Source: Peptostreptococcaceae bacterium VA2
Lineage (GTDB): Bacteria; Bacillota; Clostridia; Peptostreptococcales; Peptostreptococcaceae
Length of the DNA: 64,000 bases
Direction of reading: 5' to 3'
Assembly (NCBI GenBank): GCA_000686145.1
Contig: JMMB01000007.1
Coordinates: 806,001 to 870,000, forward strand
Shown here in pieces: positions 45,735-54,485 of the stretch. Numbering within the stretch: position 1 is the stretch's first letter; each line of letters opens with the position of its first letter. A program made the position numbers and the translations under genes. Below the pieces are notes generated by a model. The model was not told where the DNA came from. It did no database searches and saw nothing but the letters and a program-made list of their open reading frames with translations.

Positions 45735-46091
45735 ATGAAAAAAAATAATAAAATTAAAAACATGAATGAATATAAAAAAGGAAAAAAGAATAAGCATAAA
45801 AAGAAAAGAAATGTAAAATTTAAAAAGAAAATATTTATATGTTTAATATCTATTTCTATAGTAGGCATTCTTATAGGAAGTATGTGTGGATATACAGTTG
45901 TATCTGACCTTAAATATGATATTCATTATTTAAAGCAAGATTTGCGTAAAGAACAAGTTAGGTTAGAAGAACTAAAGGCTAAAGTAGATACTGATACATC
46001 TATACAAGAAATAGAAAAAAAAGCTAAAGAAGAACTTGGTATGGACTATCCTACAAAAAGTCAAACAAGATACATAGAAGTTGAAAAGTAA
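45735..46091 (+). CDS. ftsL: FtsL/DivIC-like septum protein
   Basis: This small bitopic protein has 118 residues from the ATG at 45735 (SD GAAGGTGG); the GTG at 45720 lies before the SD. It has a very basic cytoplasmic tail (many Lys in the first 35 residues), one TM (about 38-60) and an extracytoplasmic coiled coil (about 62-95). Size, topology and its place just before the class B penicillin-binding protein identify an FtsL-type divisome protein. Sequence conservation in this family is low, so the call rests on position and topology. Confidence 0.8.
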   Translation: MKKNNKIKNMNEYKKGKKNKHKKKRNVKFKKKIFICLISISIVGILIGSMCGYTVVSDLKYDIHYLKQDLRKEQVRLEELKAKVDTDTSIQEIEKKAKEELGMDYPTKSQTRYIEVEK

Positions 46092-46104
46092 GGGGGGGGA
46101 ATAA

Positions 46105-48084
46105 TTGAATAAAAAGATAAAAAGAGTAAGTAAAAAAAGATTAGTAATGGTTCTCGTATTAGCTTGCGCTTTATTTTTAGGCCTTACATTTAGAACTGGA
46201 TATATTCAATTAATAAAGGGTGATTGGCTAAGTACTAAGGCTACAGACCAACAAACTAGAGAAATCCCTATAGAGCCTAAAAGAGGAACTATATATGATA
46301 AAAATATGAAAGAACTTGCAGTAAGTGTTACTAAATATACTGTATGGTGTAAGCCTGTAGAGGTTAAAGATAAAGACGAAGCTGCAAAGAAAGTTTCACA
46401 AATATTAGGGAAAGAACAAAAAGATATTCAAAAACTCGTAAGTAAAAAGAACATGGCATTAGTTAAAATAGAAAGATGGATAGATGATGATAAAGCAACT
46501 AAAATAAGAGAAGCTAAAATTCCAGGCATATGGGTTGCGGAGGATAATCAAAGATATTACCCATATGGAAACTTTGCTCCTTACGTATTAGGACATACAT
46601 CTTCAGATTCTCAAGGTATAGCTGGAATTGAAATGAAATATGATAAACACTTAAAAGGAAAGTCTGGAAAACTAATAGTAAGTACCGATGCATCAGGAAG
46701 AGAAATACCAAGAGGTATGGAAAAATATTATGAGCCAACTCAAGGGGATGGATTAGTTACAACAATAGATGAGGTAATACAACATTATACAGAAAAAGCT
46801 GTTCAAAAAGCATATGAGCTTAATAATGCAAAAAGAGTTACTGTAGTTACTATGGACCCAAAGACAGGGGATATACTATCTTTAGCATCAAAACCAGACT
46901 ACAATCCTAATGACCCAAGAACTCCAATATATCCATACTTTCAAGAAGAACTAGATAAATATGAGGAAAAAGATAAATTAAAAGGATATTATCAAATGTG
47001 GAGAAATCCAGTAGTAAGTGATACATATGAACCGGGATCTACTTTTAAATTAATTACATCATCTGCTGGATTAGAAGAAAATGTAATTAAAGATAATGAA
47101 AAATTCACTTGTACAGGAAGTGTAATGGTAGGAGGAAGAAAAATAAAATGTTGGAGACATTATAGACCTCATGGACCACAATTATTTAAACAAGGTGTTC
47201 AAAATTCATGTAACCCAGTCTTTGTAGAAGTAGGAAGTAGACTTGGAGTTGCAAAAATGTATGATTATATAGAAGCCTTTGGTTTTATGGATAAAACAGG
47301 TATAGATTTACCTGGAGAAGCTAAAGGTATTTTATATAATGAAAAAAATGTAGGACCAGTAGAACTTGCTACAATATCTTTTGGTCAATCAATATCAGTA
47401 ACACCGATACAACTTATAACGGCTATATCATCAATAGCAAATGATGGAAATTTAATGGCACCGAGAATAGTCAAAGCATATACAGATAATCAAGCGAATA
47501 TAGTAGATGAAATTCCTCCTAAGGTAGTAAGACAGGTAATATCTAGTGATACATCTAAAAAGATGATGGACATAATAGAATCTGTTGTAAGCGATGGATC
47601 AGGTAAGGCTGCATATATACCAGGGTACAGAATCGGTGGAAAAACAGGTACAGCTCAAAAGGTTGTAGATGGAAAATATGCTCAAGGGAAATACATATGT
47701 TCATTTATGGGTGTGGCCCCATGTGATGATCCTCAAATAGTAGTTCTTGCTATAGTAGATGAACCAACAGGAGTTCAAGCATTCGGTAGTACAACAGCTG
47801 GACCTATAGTAAAAGAAATAATGAATGACTCTTTAAAATATTTAGGGGTAGAACCAAAATATAGTGAAAAAGAGAAAGAAGAATTCCAAAAACAACAAGT
47901 TAGTGTTCCTGATGTAAGAAACTTACCAATAGAAGAAGCTACTAAAGTGTTGGAAGAAGCGAAATTAAAACCGAATTTAGACACAGACATAGAAATAGAT
48001 AAAGGTACTAAGGTTGAAGATATGTTTCCAAAACCTGGTATAAAAATATCTGAAGGGTCTAGTATAATGTTATATTTCAAATAA
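46105..48084 (+). CDS. spoVD: Class B penicillin-binding protein SpoVD/FtsI type with PASTA domain
   Basis: This 659-residue membrane-anchored transpeptidase has one N-terminal TM (about 13-32), a dimerisation domain, and catalytic motifs S312-TFK315, S368-C-N370 and K513-T-G515. A single PASTA domain fills residues about 592-659. TTG start after AGGGGGGGA. The PASTA tail and the linked spoVE favour SpoVD, needed for spore cortex synthesis. A vegetative FtsI role cannot be excluded, since no second PBP is present in the cluster. Confidence 0.9.
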   Translation: MNKKIKRVSKKRLVMVLVLACALFLGLTFRTGYIQLIKGDWLSTKATDQQTREIPIEPKRGTIYDKNMKELAVSVTKYTVWCKPVEVKDKDEAAKKVSQILGKEQKDIQKLVSKKNMALVKIERWIDDDKATKIREAKIPGIWVAEDNQRYYPYGNFAPYVLGHTSSDSQGIAGIEMKYDKHLKGKSGKLIVSTDASGREIPRGMEKYYEPTQGDGLVTTIDEVIQHYTEKAVQKAYELNNAKRVTVVTMDPKTGDILSLASKPDYNPNDPRTPIYPYFQEELDKYEEKDKLKGYYQMWRNPVVSDTYEPGSTFKLITSSAGLEENVIKDNEKFTCTGSVMVGGRKIKCWRHYRPHGPQLFKQGVQNSCNPVFVEVGSRLGVAKMYDYIEAFGFMDKTGIDLPGEAKGILYNEKNVGPVELATISFGQSISVTPIQLITAISSIANDGNLMAPRIVKAYTDNQANIVDEIPPKVVRQVISSDTSKKMMDIIESVVSDGSGKAAYIPGYRIGGKTGTAQKVVDGKYAQGKYICSFMGVAPCDDPQIVVLAIVDEPTGVQAFGSTTAGPIVKEIMNDSLKYLGVEPKYSEKEKEEFQKQQVSVPDVRNLPIEEATKVLEEAKLKPNLDTDIEIDKGTKVEDMFPKPGIKISEGSSIMLYFK

Positions 48085-48124
48085 ATAAAAAGTAACAGAT
48101 TATTAATATATACTTAGAAATACC

Positions 48125-48153
48125 TTCAAAAAAACAAAAATATAGTATATAAT
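48125..48153 (+). promoter_or_regulatory. Promoter upstream of murF
   Basis: TTCAAA at 48125-48130, a 17-base spacer, and TATAAT at 48148-48153. The hairpin at 48173 would lie only about a dozen bases into its transcript. Confidence 0.65.
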
Positions 48154-48172
48154 TATAAAGTTAAGATTAGTA

Positions 48173-48204
48173 GGCAATGTATATGTGGATATACATTGCC
48201 TTTT
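48173..48204 (+). terminator. Terminator-like hairpin between spoVD and murF
   Basis: GGCAATGTATAT-GTGG-ATATACATTGCC followed by TTTTA. It could end the ftsL-spoVD transcript or attenuate transcription from the promoter just upstream. Confidence 0.82.
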
Positions 48205-48254
48205 ATTGGAAATTTATATAAACAATAGAAAAAGGACTTAAAGGAGGCATGAAT

Positions 48255-49628
48255 ATGAATAGTCTAACAATAGCAGAGTTAGTACTTGCAACGAAAGGAA
48301 TACTAATAACTGGGAATGAAAATGACCGTATAAATGACGTTATTATAGATAGCAGATCTGCAAATAAAGAAAATATATTTGTAGCTATAGTTGGAGAAAG
48401 TTTAGACGGACATGAATTTATTAAATCAGCGTATGAAAATGGATGTAGAAATTTTATAAAAAATGAAAGTACTAGCATAAAATTAGATAGTTCGGACATA
48501 AATTTAATAGAAGTTAAAGATACAGAGATAGCTATGGGAGATATAGGAAAATATTATAAATCGAAATTTAATATACCATATATCGGAATTACGGGTAGTG
48601 TTGGTAAAACAACTACTAGAGATATGATATATGCTACAGTGTCAGCAAAGTTTAATACATTAAAAAATGAAGGTAATTTAAATAACCAACTTGGAGTTCC
48701 ACTAACATTATTTAATTTAAATGAATCTCATAAATGTGGTGTAATAGAGATGGGTATGTCTGGGTTTGATGAAATAAAATATTTGGCTAATATAGTAAAC
48801 CCTCAAATAGGAGTTATATCTAATATAGGATTATCTCATATAGAAAACTTAGGATCACAAGAAGGAATCTTAAAAGCTAAGATGGAAATAACATCGAATT
48901 TTGATTCTTCGAGTACATTAATAGTTAATGGAGATGATAAATTTTTATCTACTTTAAAAAACAAAAATCACGAATATAAGCTAAAGACATTTGGATTTAA
49001 TGAAGATAATGATATTTATTGTAGTAGTTACGAGATGAATGAAGAAAGTATGACATTTGTGTGTATGATAAACAATAAAAAAGAAGAAATATTTATACCT
49101 ACAGTAGGTGAACATAACATATATAACGCAATGGGTGCTATATTAGTGGGTATGAGTTTAGGACTTTCTTTGGATGAAATAAAAGAAGGTTTAAAAAACT
49201 TTAAAGCAACTGGTATGAGATTAGATATAGTTAAAACTGATAAATTAACAATAATAAACGATACATATAATGCAAGCCCAGACTCTATGAAAGCAGCTTT
49301 GAAAATTTTAGGAAGATATAAAAATAGAAGAGTTGCAATACTTGGAGATATCTTTGAAATGGGAACGCATGCTGAGTATGGTCATAGATTAGTAGGAGAA
49401 AGTGTTATAAACAATACGGATTTATTAATAACTATAGGATGTAATTCTAGATTTATAGGAAGTGAAGCCTTAAATTTAGGGCTTGATAAAGTAAATATAC
49501 ATCATTTTGATACAAAAGAAGATGCTATTAATAAAATAGATAACTTATTAAATGAAAAAGATATCGTATTAGTTAAAGCATCTAGAGGTATGAAATTAGA
49601 AAAAATAGTAGAATATCTTAGTAAATAA
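48255..49628 (+). CDS. murF: UDP-MurNAc-pentapeptide synthase MurF
   Basis: This 457-residue Mur ligase adds D-Ala-D-Ala to the UDP-MurNAc-tripeptide. Motifs: DSRSANKENIFVAI, ATP loop TGSVGKTTTRD, NEGNLNNQLGVP, and NDTYNASPDSM. The second ATG (48255) is used because AAGGAGG lies only 1 base before the first one at 48249. It opens the murF-mraY-murD-spoVE-murG run. The substrate should carry the residue chosen by the unusual MurE at 11-12.6 kb. Confidence 0.95.
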   Translation: MNSLTIAELVLATKGILITGNENDRINDVIIDSRSANKENIFVAIVGESLDGHEFIKSAYENGCRNFIKNESTSIKLDSSDINLIEVKDTEIAMGDIGKYYKSKFNIPYIGITGSVGKTTTRDMIYATVSAKFNTLKNEGNLNNQLGVPLTLFNLNESHKCGVIEMGMSGFDEIKYLANIVNPQIGVISNIGLSHIENLGSQEGILKAKMEITSNFDSSSTLIVNGDDKFLSTLKNKNHEYKLKTFGFNEDNDIYCSSYEMNEESMTFVCMINNKKEEIFIPTVGEHNIYNAMGAILVGMSLGLSLDEIKEGLKNFKATGMRLDIVKTDKLTIINDTYNASPDSMKAALKILGRYKNRRVAILGDIFEMGTHAEYGHRLVGESVINNTDLLITIGCNSRFIGSEALNLGLDKVNIHHFDTKEDAINKIDNLLNEKDIVLVKASRGMKLEKIVEYLSK

Positions 49629-49669
49629 CAAAACTAAAGAGATAGCCAGCAAGGGAGAGGAGATATATT

Positions 49670-50635
49670 ATGTTAGGAATAACAGAACTTACTTATACAG
49701 CATTGATTTCATTTCTAATAGTAGTTATATTAGGACCAATATTTTTACCTATGTTAACAAAATTTAAATTCGGTCAGACAGTTAGAGACGACGGGCCAAA
49801 AACACATTTAGCAAAAAATGGAACACCAACTATGGGTGGGATATTAATGATAGTAGCAATCCTTATAACGGGACTTACTAGAAGTAAGGTTGGATCAGAT
49901 ATGGTAGTAGGTCTAATGTCTATAGTAGGATTTGGTCTTGTAGGATTTATAGATGACTTTATAATTATAAAGAAAAAAAGATCGTTAGGATTAAGAGCAT
50001 GGCAAAAAATAGTACTTCAATTTGCTCTAGCTTTATATATATCATATTATCAATATACATCAGCAGCTAGTGCACCACAGCTTATAATACCATTTACAGA
50101 TGCAGTTATAAACTTAGGAGCGTTATACATTCCTATAATGACATTTATAATAGTTGGTATTGTTAATGCAGTAAACTTAACTGATGGATTAGATGGATTA
50201 GCATCAGGAGTAACTTTAATCGTGGCTACATTCTTTATGTTACTTGCAGCAACAGTAACTGTTAATACAGATGTAGCAGTTCTAGCAGCAGCAACAGTAG
50301 GAGGATGCTTAGGATTCTTAGGATTTAACTCATACCCAGCAAAAGTATTTATGGGTGATACAGGTTCAATGGCTCTAGGTGGAGCGGTTGTTGCATTTTC
50401 AGTATTAACAAACTCTATTTTATTAATACCATTAGTTGGAGGAATATATTTTGCAGAAGCTATATCTGTAATACTTCAAGTAGGGTCTTTCAAATTAAGA
50501 GGAAAAAGAATATTTAAAATGGCTCCAATTCATCATCACTTTGAACAATGTGGATGGCCTGAAACTAGAGTGGTATTTGTATTTTGGATAACTACTGTAG
50601 TATTAGCATGGATAGGTATAATAGCAATATTCTAA
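49670..50635 (+). CDS. mraY: Phospho-MurNAc-pentapeptide transferase MraY
   Basis: This 321-residue polytopic enzyme makes lipid I. Conserved segments: DDGPKTHLAKNGTPTMGG, GFIDDF, NAVNLTDGLDGLASG, MGDTGSMALGG and the HHHFE motif (APIHHHFEQCGWPET). The SD is GGGAGAGGAG. It lies 41 bases after murF and 16 bases before murD. All catalytic aspartates appear intact. Confidence 0.97.
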   Translation: MLGITELTYTALISFLIVVILGPIFLPMLTKFKFGQTVRDDGPKTHLAKNGTPTMGGILMIVAILITGLTRSKVGSDMVVGLMSIVGFGLVGFIDDFIIIKKKRSLGLRAWQKIVLQFALALYISYYQYTSAASAPQLIIPFTDAVINLGALYIPIMTFIIVGIVNAVNLTDGLDGLASGVTLIVATFFMLLAATVTVNTDVAVLAAATVGGCLGFLGFNSYPAKVFMGDTGSMALGGAVVAFSVLTNSILLIPLVGGIYFAEAISVILQVGSFKLRGKRIFKMAPIHHHFEQCGWPETRVVFVFWITTVVLAWIGIIAIF

Positions 50636-50651
50636 ACTTGGGGGTAGGAAA

Positions 50652-52010
50652 ATGAACCTAGAAAATAAAAAAATTCTATTAGTAGGTCTTGCAAAAACTG
50701 GTATATCAACAATTAAATATTTAGATAAACTAGGTGCAAGCATAATAGTTAATGACATAAAAGATAAAGAAAAATTAAGTGATATACTCAAAGAATTAGA
50801 TAATTTAGATAATGTTGAATATATATTAGGATATCATCCAGAAAATGTTGATGATATAGATATGGCTGTGGTATCACCAGGTGTGCCATTAGATTTACCT
50901 TTTATATTAAAATTAAAATCAAAAAATATAGAAATAATAGGTGAGGTAGAGTTAGCTTATAGACTATCTAACAATCCTACATTTATAGGAATAACAGGAA
51001 CAAATGGTAAAACGACTACAACTAGCTTAGTAGGAGAAATATTTAAAAAATATAATGTAGATACTTATATAGTTGGAAACATAGGTAATCCAGTTATAGA
51101 TACTGTAGGGGTTGCAAATGAAAAATCAGTTTTAGTTACTGAATTAAGTAGTTTTCAATTAGAGAGTATAGATACTTTCAAACCTAGGGTTAGTGCAATA
51201 CTAAACTTTACAGAAGATCACTTAAATAGACACCATACTATGAAAAATTACATAGAAGCAAAATCTAGAATATTTATGAATCAAAATAGCGAAGATTTTT
51301 GTATTTTAAACTATGATGACGAAGTAGTAAGAGAGATAAGTAAAGATATAAAAGCTAAAAAAATATTCTTTTCTAGAAAAAAACAACTTGAAGAAGGAAT
51401 ATATTTAAATAAGGACAATAATATAGTTATAGATATAAATGATAAAATAGTTCTTTTAAATAAAGAAGAGCTAAGCTTACCAGGAAACCATAACTTAGAA
51501 AACTGTATGGCAGCAATAGGTATCTCATATGTATCTAATGTAGATATAGAAGTTATAAAAGATGTATTAAAAAGTTTTGCAGCAGTACAACACAGACAAG
51601 AATTTGTAAAGAGTTTAAATGGAGTAATGTTTGTAAATGACTCTAAAGGGACTAATCCAGACTCAACTATAAAGGCAATTCAGTCTTATAAGAGACCGAT
51701 AATATTAATCGCAGGTGGAATGGATAAGCAAAGTAATTTTGATGAACTTTTAGATGTTGCAAAAGAAAATGTTAAGGCATTAGTGCTTTTAGGAGAAACT
51801 GCTTCTAAAATACAAACTATTGCAAAAGAAAAAGGATTTAAAGAGATTTATAAAGTTAAAGATATGAAAGAAGCGGTTAACATTTCTTATAAAATAGCAA
51901 ATAAAGAAGATGTTGTACTTCTTTCTCCAGCTTGTGCAAGCTGGGATATGTATAAAAGTTTTGAAGTAAGAGGTAACGACTTCAAAGATAATGTACACAA
52001 TTTAAGATAA
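50652..52010 (+). CDS. murD: UDP-MurNAc-L-Ala:D-Glu ligase MurD
   Basis: This 452-residue Mur ligase adds D-Glu. Motifs: an N-terminal Rossmann-like LVGLAKTGIST, ATP loop TGTNGKTTTT, FTEDHLNRHHTM and NDSKGTNPDST. The SD is GGGGGTAGG. After the stop codon there is a hairpin that covers the SD of spoVE, so translation of the next gene may depend on ribosomes finishing murD. Confidence 0.96.
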   Translation: MNLENKKILLVGLAKTGISTIKYLDKLGASIIVNDIKDKEKLSDILKELDNLDNVEYILGYHPENVDDIDMAVVSPGVPLDLPFILKLKSKNIEIIGEVELAYRLSNNPTFIGITGTNGKTTTTSLVGEIFKKYNVDTYIVGNIGNPVIDTVGVANEKSVLVTELSSFQLESIDTFKPRVSAILNFTEDHLNRHHTMKNYIEAKSRIFMNQNSEDFCILNYDDEVVREISKDIKAKKIFFSRKKQLEEGIYLNKDNNIVIDINDKIVLLNKEELSLPGNHNLENCMAAIGISYVSNVDIEVIKDVLKSFAAVQHRQEFVKSLNGVMFVNDSKGTNPDSTIKAIQSYKRPIILIAGGMDKQSNFDELLDVAKENVKALVLLGETASKIQTIAKEKGFKEIYKVKDMKEAVNISYKIANKEDVVLLSPACASWDMYKSFEVRGNDFKDNVHNLR

Positions 52011-52013
52011 CCT

Positions 52014-52036
52014 CTTACCTCATGAATGGAGGTAAG
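52014..52036 (+). promoter_or_regulatory. Hairpin masking the spoVE ribosome binding site
   Basis: CTTACCTC (52014-52021) pairs perfectly with GAGGTAAG (52029-52036) around a 7-base loop. The right arm is the SD of spoVE. Confidence 0.7.
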
Positions 52037-52044
52037 TCTATCGG

Positions 52045-53175
52045 ATGCCCAAGGAAGTATTAAAAAAACGAATTGACAAGGGAACAAAGATGGAGTTTGA
52101 TAGTGTAATATTTTATACTACTATGATTTTAGTATTTATAGGAATCATCATGGTATTTAGTGCAAGTTTTGTTCAATCTTCGTTTAAACACCATGATGCT
52201 TATTATTTTCTAAAGAAAAATGTAGTCTTTGCAATATTAGGTTTTATTTGTATGATAACAATATCTAATATTGATTATAGATTTTGGAAGAAAAATGCTA
52301 CGTCTCTGGGTATTATAGCGTTTATACTATTAATATTGGTTTTAACACCGCTTGGTATAAAAGCAAATGGGGCTAGACGATGGTTAGGTTATAGTGCGCT
52401 TACTATACAACCGGCAGAGATTGCAAAATTTGCAACAATAATAATTACAGCAAAATTAATAGAAAAAAAATATGATGATATAAAATCTTTGACAAAGGGT
52501 GTTTTGCCATTAATAATAATTCCCGCATTATTTTTTATTCTTATAATGCTTCAACCTAATATGTCTACAGCCGGGACTATAATATTAGTAACTTTTGTTA
52601 TGATATTTGTAGCAGGTATGGATATGAAATTTGTAGGTATTATGTTTGGTAGTGGAGTTGCATTATTTTTAGCTTTAGCACTGACATCTGAATATAGATT
52701 AAAACGTGTATTATCATTTTTAGATCCATTCCAAGACCCTCTAGGTAATGGATACCAAGTTATACAAGGGCTTTATGCACTTGGATCAGGTGGATTATTT
52801 GGAATGGGATTAGGAAAAAGTCAACAAAAATGGTTTTACATACCAGAACCACAAAATGACTTTATATTTGCTATAATAGGCGAAGAACTGGGTCTTGTAG
52901 GATGCGCAATAGTAATAATGTTATTTGTAATATTAGTTTACAGATGTATACGAATAGCTTTAAAATGTTCTAATATATTTGAGTGTATGGTAGTTATAGG
53001 AATCGGTGCTCAAATAGGAATTCAAGCAGCTTTAAATATAGCTGTATCAACTTCTTCAATGCCAGTTACAGGTGTTGCATTGCCATTTATAAGTTATGGT
53101 GGAACATCCCTTATAATATTTATGAGTGCAATTGGTATTGTATTAAATATCTCAAAACATGTCAAAATTAATTAA
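52045..53175 (+). CDS. spoVE: SpoVE/FtsW-family SEDS glycosyltransferase
   Basis: This 376-residue, roughly ten-span SEDS protein polymerises lipid II with a cognate class B PBP, here presumably SpoVD. Conserved segments: NGARRWLG, LQPNMSTAG, GNGYQVIQGLYALGSGG, FIFAIIGEELGL and LPFISYGGTSL. The ATG at 52045 lies 10 bases after GGAGGT; a downstream ATG (52090) has a poorer SD but would give a more usual N-terminus. FtsW and SpoVE cannot be told apart by sequence alone; position favours a protein used for both division and cortex. Confidence 0.92.
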   Translation: MPKEVLKKRIDKGTKMEFDSVIFYTTMILVFIGIIMVFSASFVQSSFKHHDAYYFLKKNVVFAILGFICMITISNIDYRFWKKNATSLGIIAFILLILVLTPLGIKANGARRWLGYSALTIQPAEIAKFATIIITAKLIEKKYDDIKSLTKGVLPLIIIPALFFILIMLQPNMSTAGTIILVTFVMIFVAGMDMKFVGIMFGSGVALFLALALTSEYRLKRVLSFLDPFQDPLGNGYQVIQGLYALGSGGLFGMGLGKSQQKWFYIPEPQNDFIFAIIGEELGLVGCAIVIMLFVILVYRCIRIALKCSNIFECMVVIGIGAQIGIQAALNIAVSTSSMPVTGVALPFISYGGTSLIIFMSAIGIVLNISKHVKIN

Positions 53176-53189
53176 CAGGAGAAAATGCA

Positions 53190-54410
53190 ATGAAAGTTTT
53201 ATTATCAGGCGGTGGAACTGGGGGTCATGTTTATCCAGCCATAGCCATAGCAAACAGAATAAAAGAAGAGCATCCTGACGCTGAAATAGTATTTGTTGGT
53301 ACTGAAAAAGGAATAGAATCAGAAATAGTTCCAAAGTATGGATATGAATTAAAGACTGTTACAGTACAAGGATTTAAAAGAAAAATAGATTTTGATAACG
53401 TAAAAAGAGTTTTTAAATTATTTAAAGGGTTAGAACAATCTAGAAAAGTAGTTAAAAAATTCAAACCGGATATCGTAATAGGTACAGGTGGATATGTAAG
53501 TGGACCTGTATTGTTTAATGCATCTATGAATAAGGTAGCGACTGTTATACATGAGCAAAACTCTTTCCCAGGAGTTACTAATAAGATATTGTCTAAAATG
53601 GTAACTAGAGTTTTAACAAGCTTTGAAGATTCACATGAAAGATTCCCTGAAGGAAGCAGAGAAAAATTAGTTCTTGTAGGAAATCCAGTTAGAAAAGAGA
53701 TATTAAATGCTAGAAAAAATGTATCTAGAAGAACTTTAGGTATAAGTGAAGATAAAAAAATGGTACTTTGCTACGGAGGTAGTGGAGGAAGTGAAGATAT
53801 AAATAATGCTATGAAATTAGTAATAGAAAACATGGTAAAAGATGATGTTGCATTTATATTTGCAACAGGAAAATATTATTATGAAGAGTTTTCAAACAGC
53901 ATATCAAATATATCTCTAAAACCATATCAAAGAGTTGTTCCGTATCTAGAAGATATGGCTAATGCACTAGCTGCTAGTGATTTAGTAATTGGTAGTGCTG
54001 GTGCAATATCTTTAGCTGAAATAACAGCGCTTGGTAAGCCATCTATAATAATACCTAAAGCTTATACTGCTGAGAATCATCAAGAGTACAATGCTAAGAG
54101 TATTGAAAATCAAGGTGGTGGGGTAGCTATACTAGAAAAAGATTTAACTCCAGAAAAATTAAATGAAGCAGTATTTAAACTTTTAGGAGATAAAGAAAAA
54201 TTAATGGATATGGCTAATGCAAGTAAAGAAATAGGAAAGCCAGAAGCAATAGATCTTATATATGCTGAGGTTATGAAAATATATAACGAGAATCAAAAAA
54301 AATCATCAAAAGAAAATAAGACAGTTAAAAAGAATGAAGAAATAGAAAACAGTGAAAATAATATAGAAGCACAAAAACAACCTAAAGTAATAGGAATAAA
54401 GAAAAAGTAA
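53190..54410 (+). CDS. murG: Lipid II synthase MurG with C-terminal charged tail
   Basis: This 406-residue glycosyltransferase adds GlcNAc to lipid I. GGGTGGHVYPAIA, VIGTGGYVSGP, HEQNSFPGVTN and GSAGAISLAEITALGKPSIIIP are canonical. Most MurG proteins end near residue 360; this one continues with a Lys/Glu/Asn-rich low-complexity tail of about 40 residues (from about 366). The SD CAGGAG is 8 bases from the ATG, and the gene follows spoVE by 14 bases. Confidence 0.95.
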   Translation: MKVLLSGGGTGGHVYPAIAIANRIKEEHPDAEIVFVGTEKGIESEIVPKYGYELKTVTVQGFKRKIDFDNVKRVFKLFKGLEQSRKVVKKFKPDIVIGTGGYVSGPVLFNASMNKVATVIHEQNSFPGVTNKILSKMVTRVLTSFEDSHERFPEGSREKLVLVGNPVRKEILNARKNVSRRTLGISEDKKMVLCYGGSGGSEDINNAMKLVIENMVKDDVAFIFATGKYYYEEFSNSISNISLKPYQRVVPYLEDMANALAASDLVIGSAGAISLAEITALGKPSIIIPKAYTAENHQEYNAKSIENQGGGVAILEKDLTPEKLNEAVFKLLGDKEKLMDMANASKEIGKPEAIDLIYAEVMKIYNENQKKSSKENKTVKKNEEIENSENNIEAQKQPKVIGIKKK

Positions 54411-54414
54411 CATA

Positions 54415-54482
54415 TAACCCCTCTAGTACATAATATTTAAATTATAGGTATTATGATTTAATATACAACACTAGGGGGGTTA
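54415..54482 (+). promoter_or_regulatory. Structured murA leader masking its ribosome binding site
   Basis: TAACCCCTCTAGT (54415-54427) pairs with ACTAGGGGGGTTA (54470-54482) over 13 positions (one G-U), burying the SD 3 bases before the TTG start. An inner stem CATAATA/TATTATG (54429-54435 with 54449-54455) sits in the loop. It could be a translational switch, a processing site or a coupling device; it lacks a T-run and so is not a plain terminator. Confidence 0.72.
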
Positions 54483-54485
54483 ACT

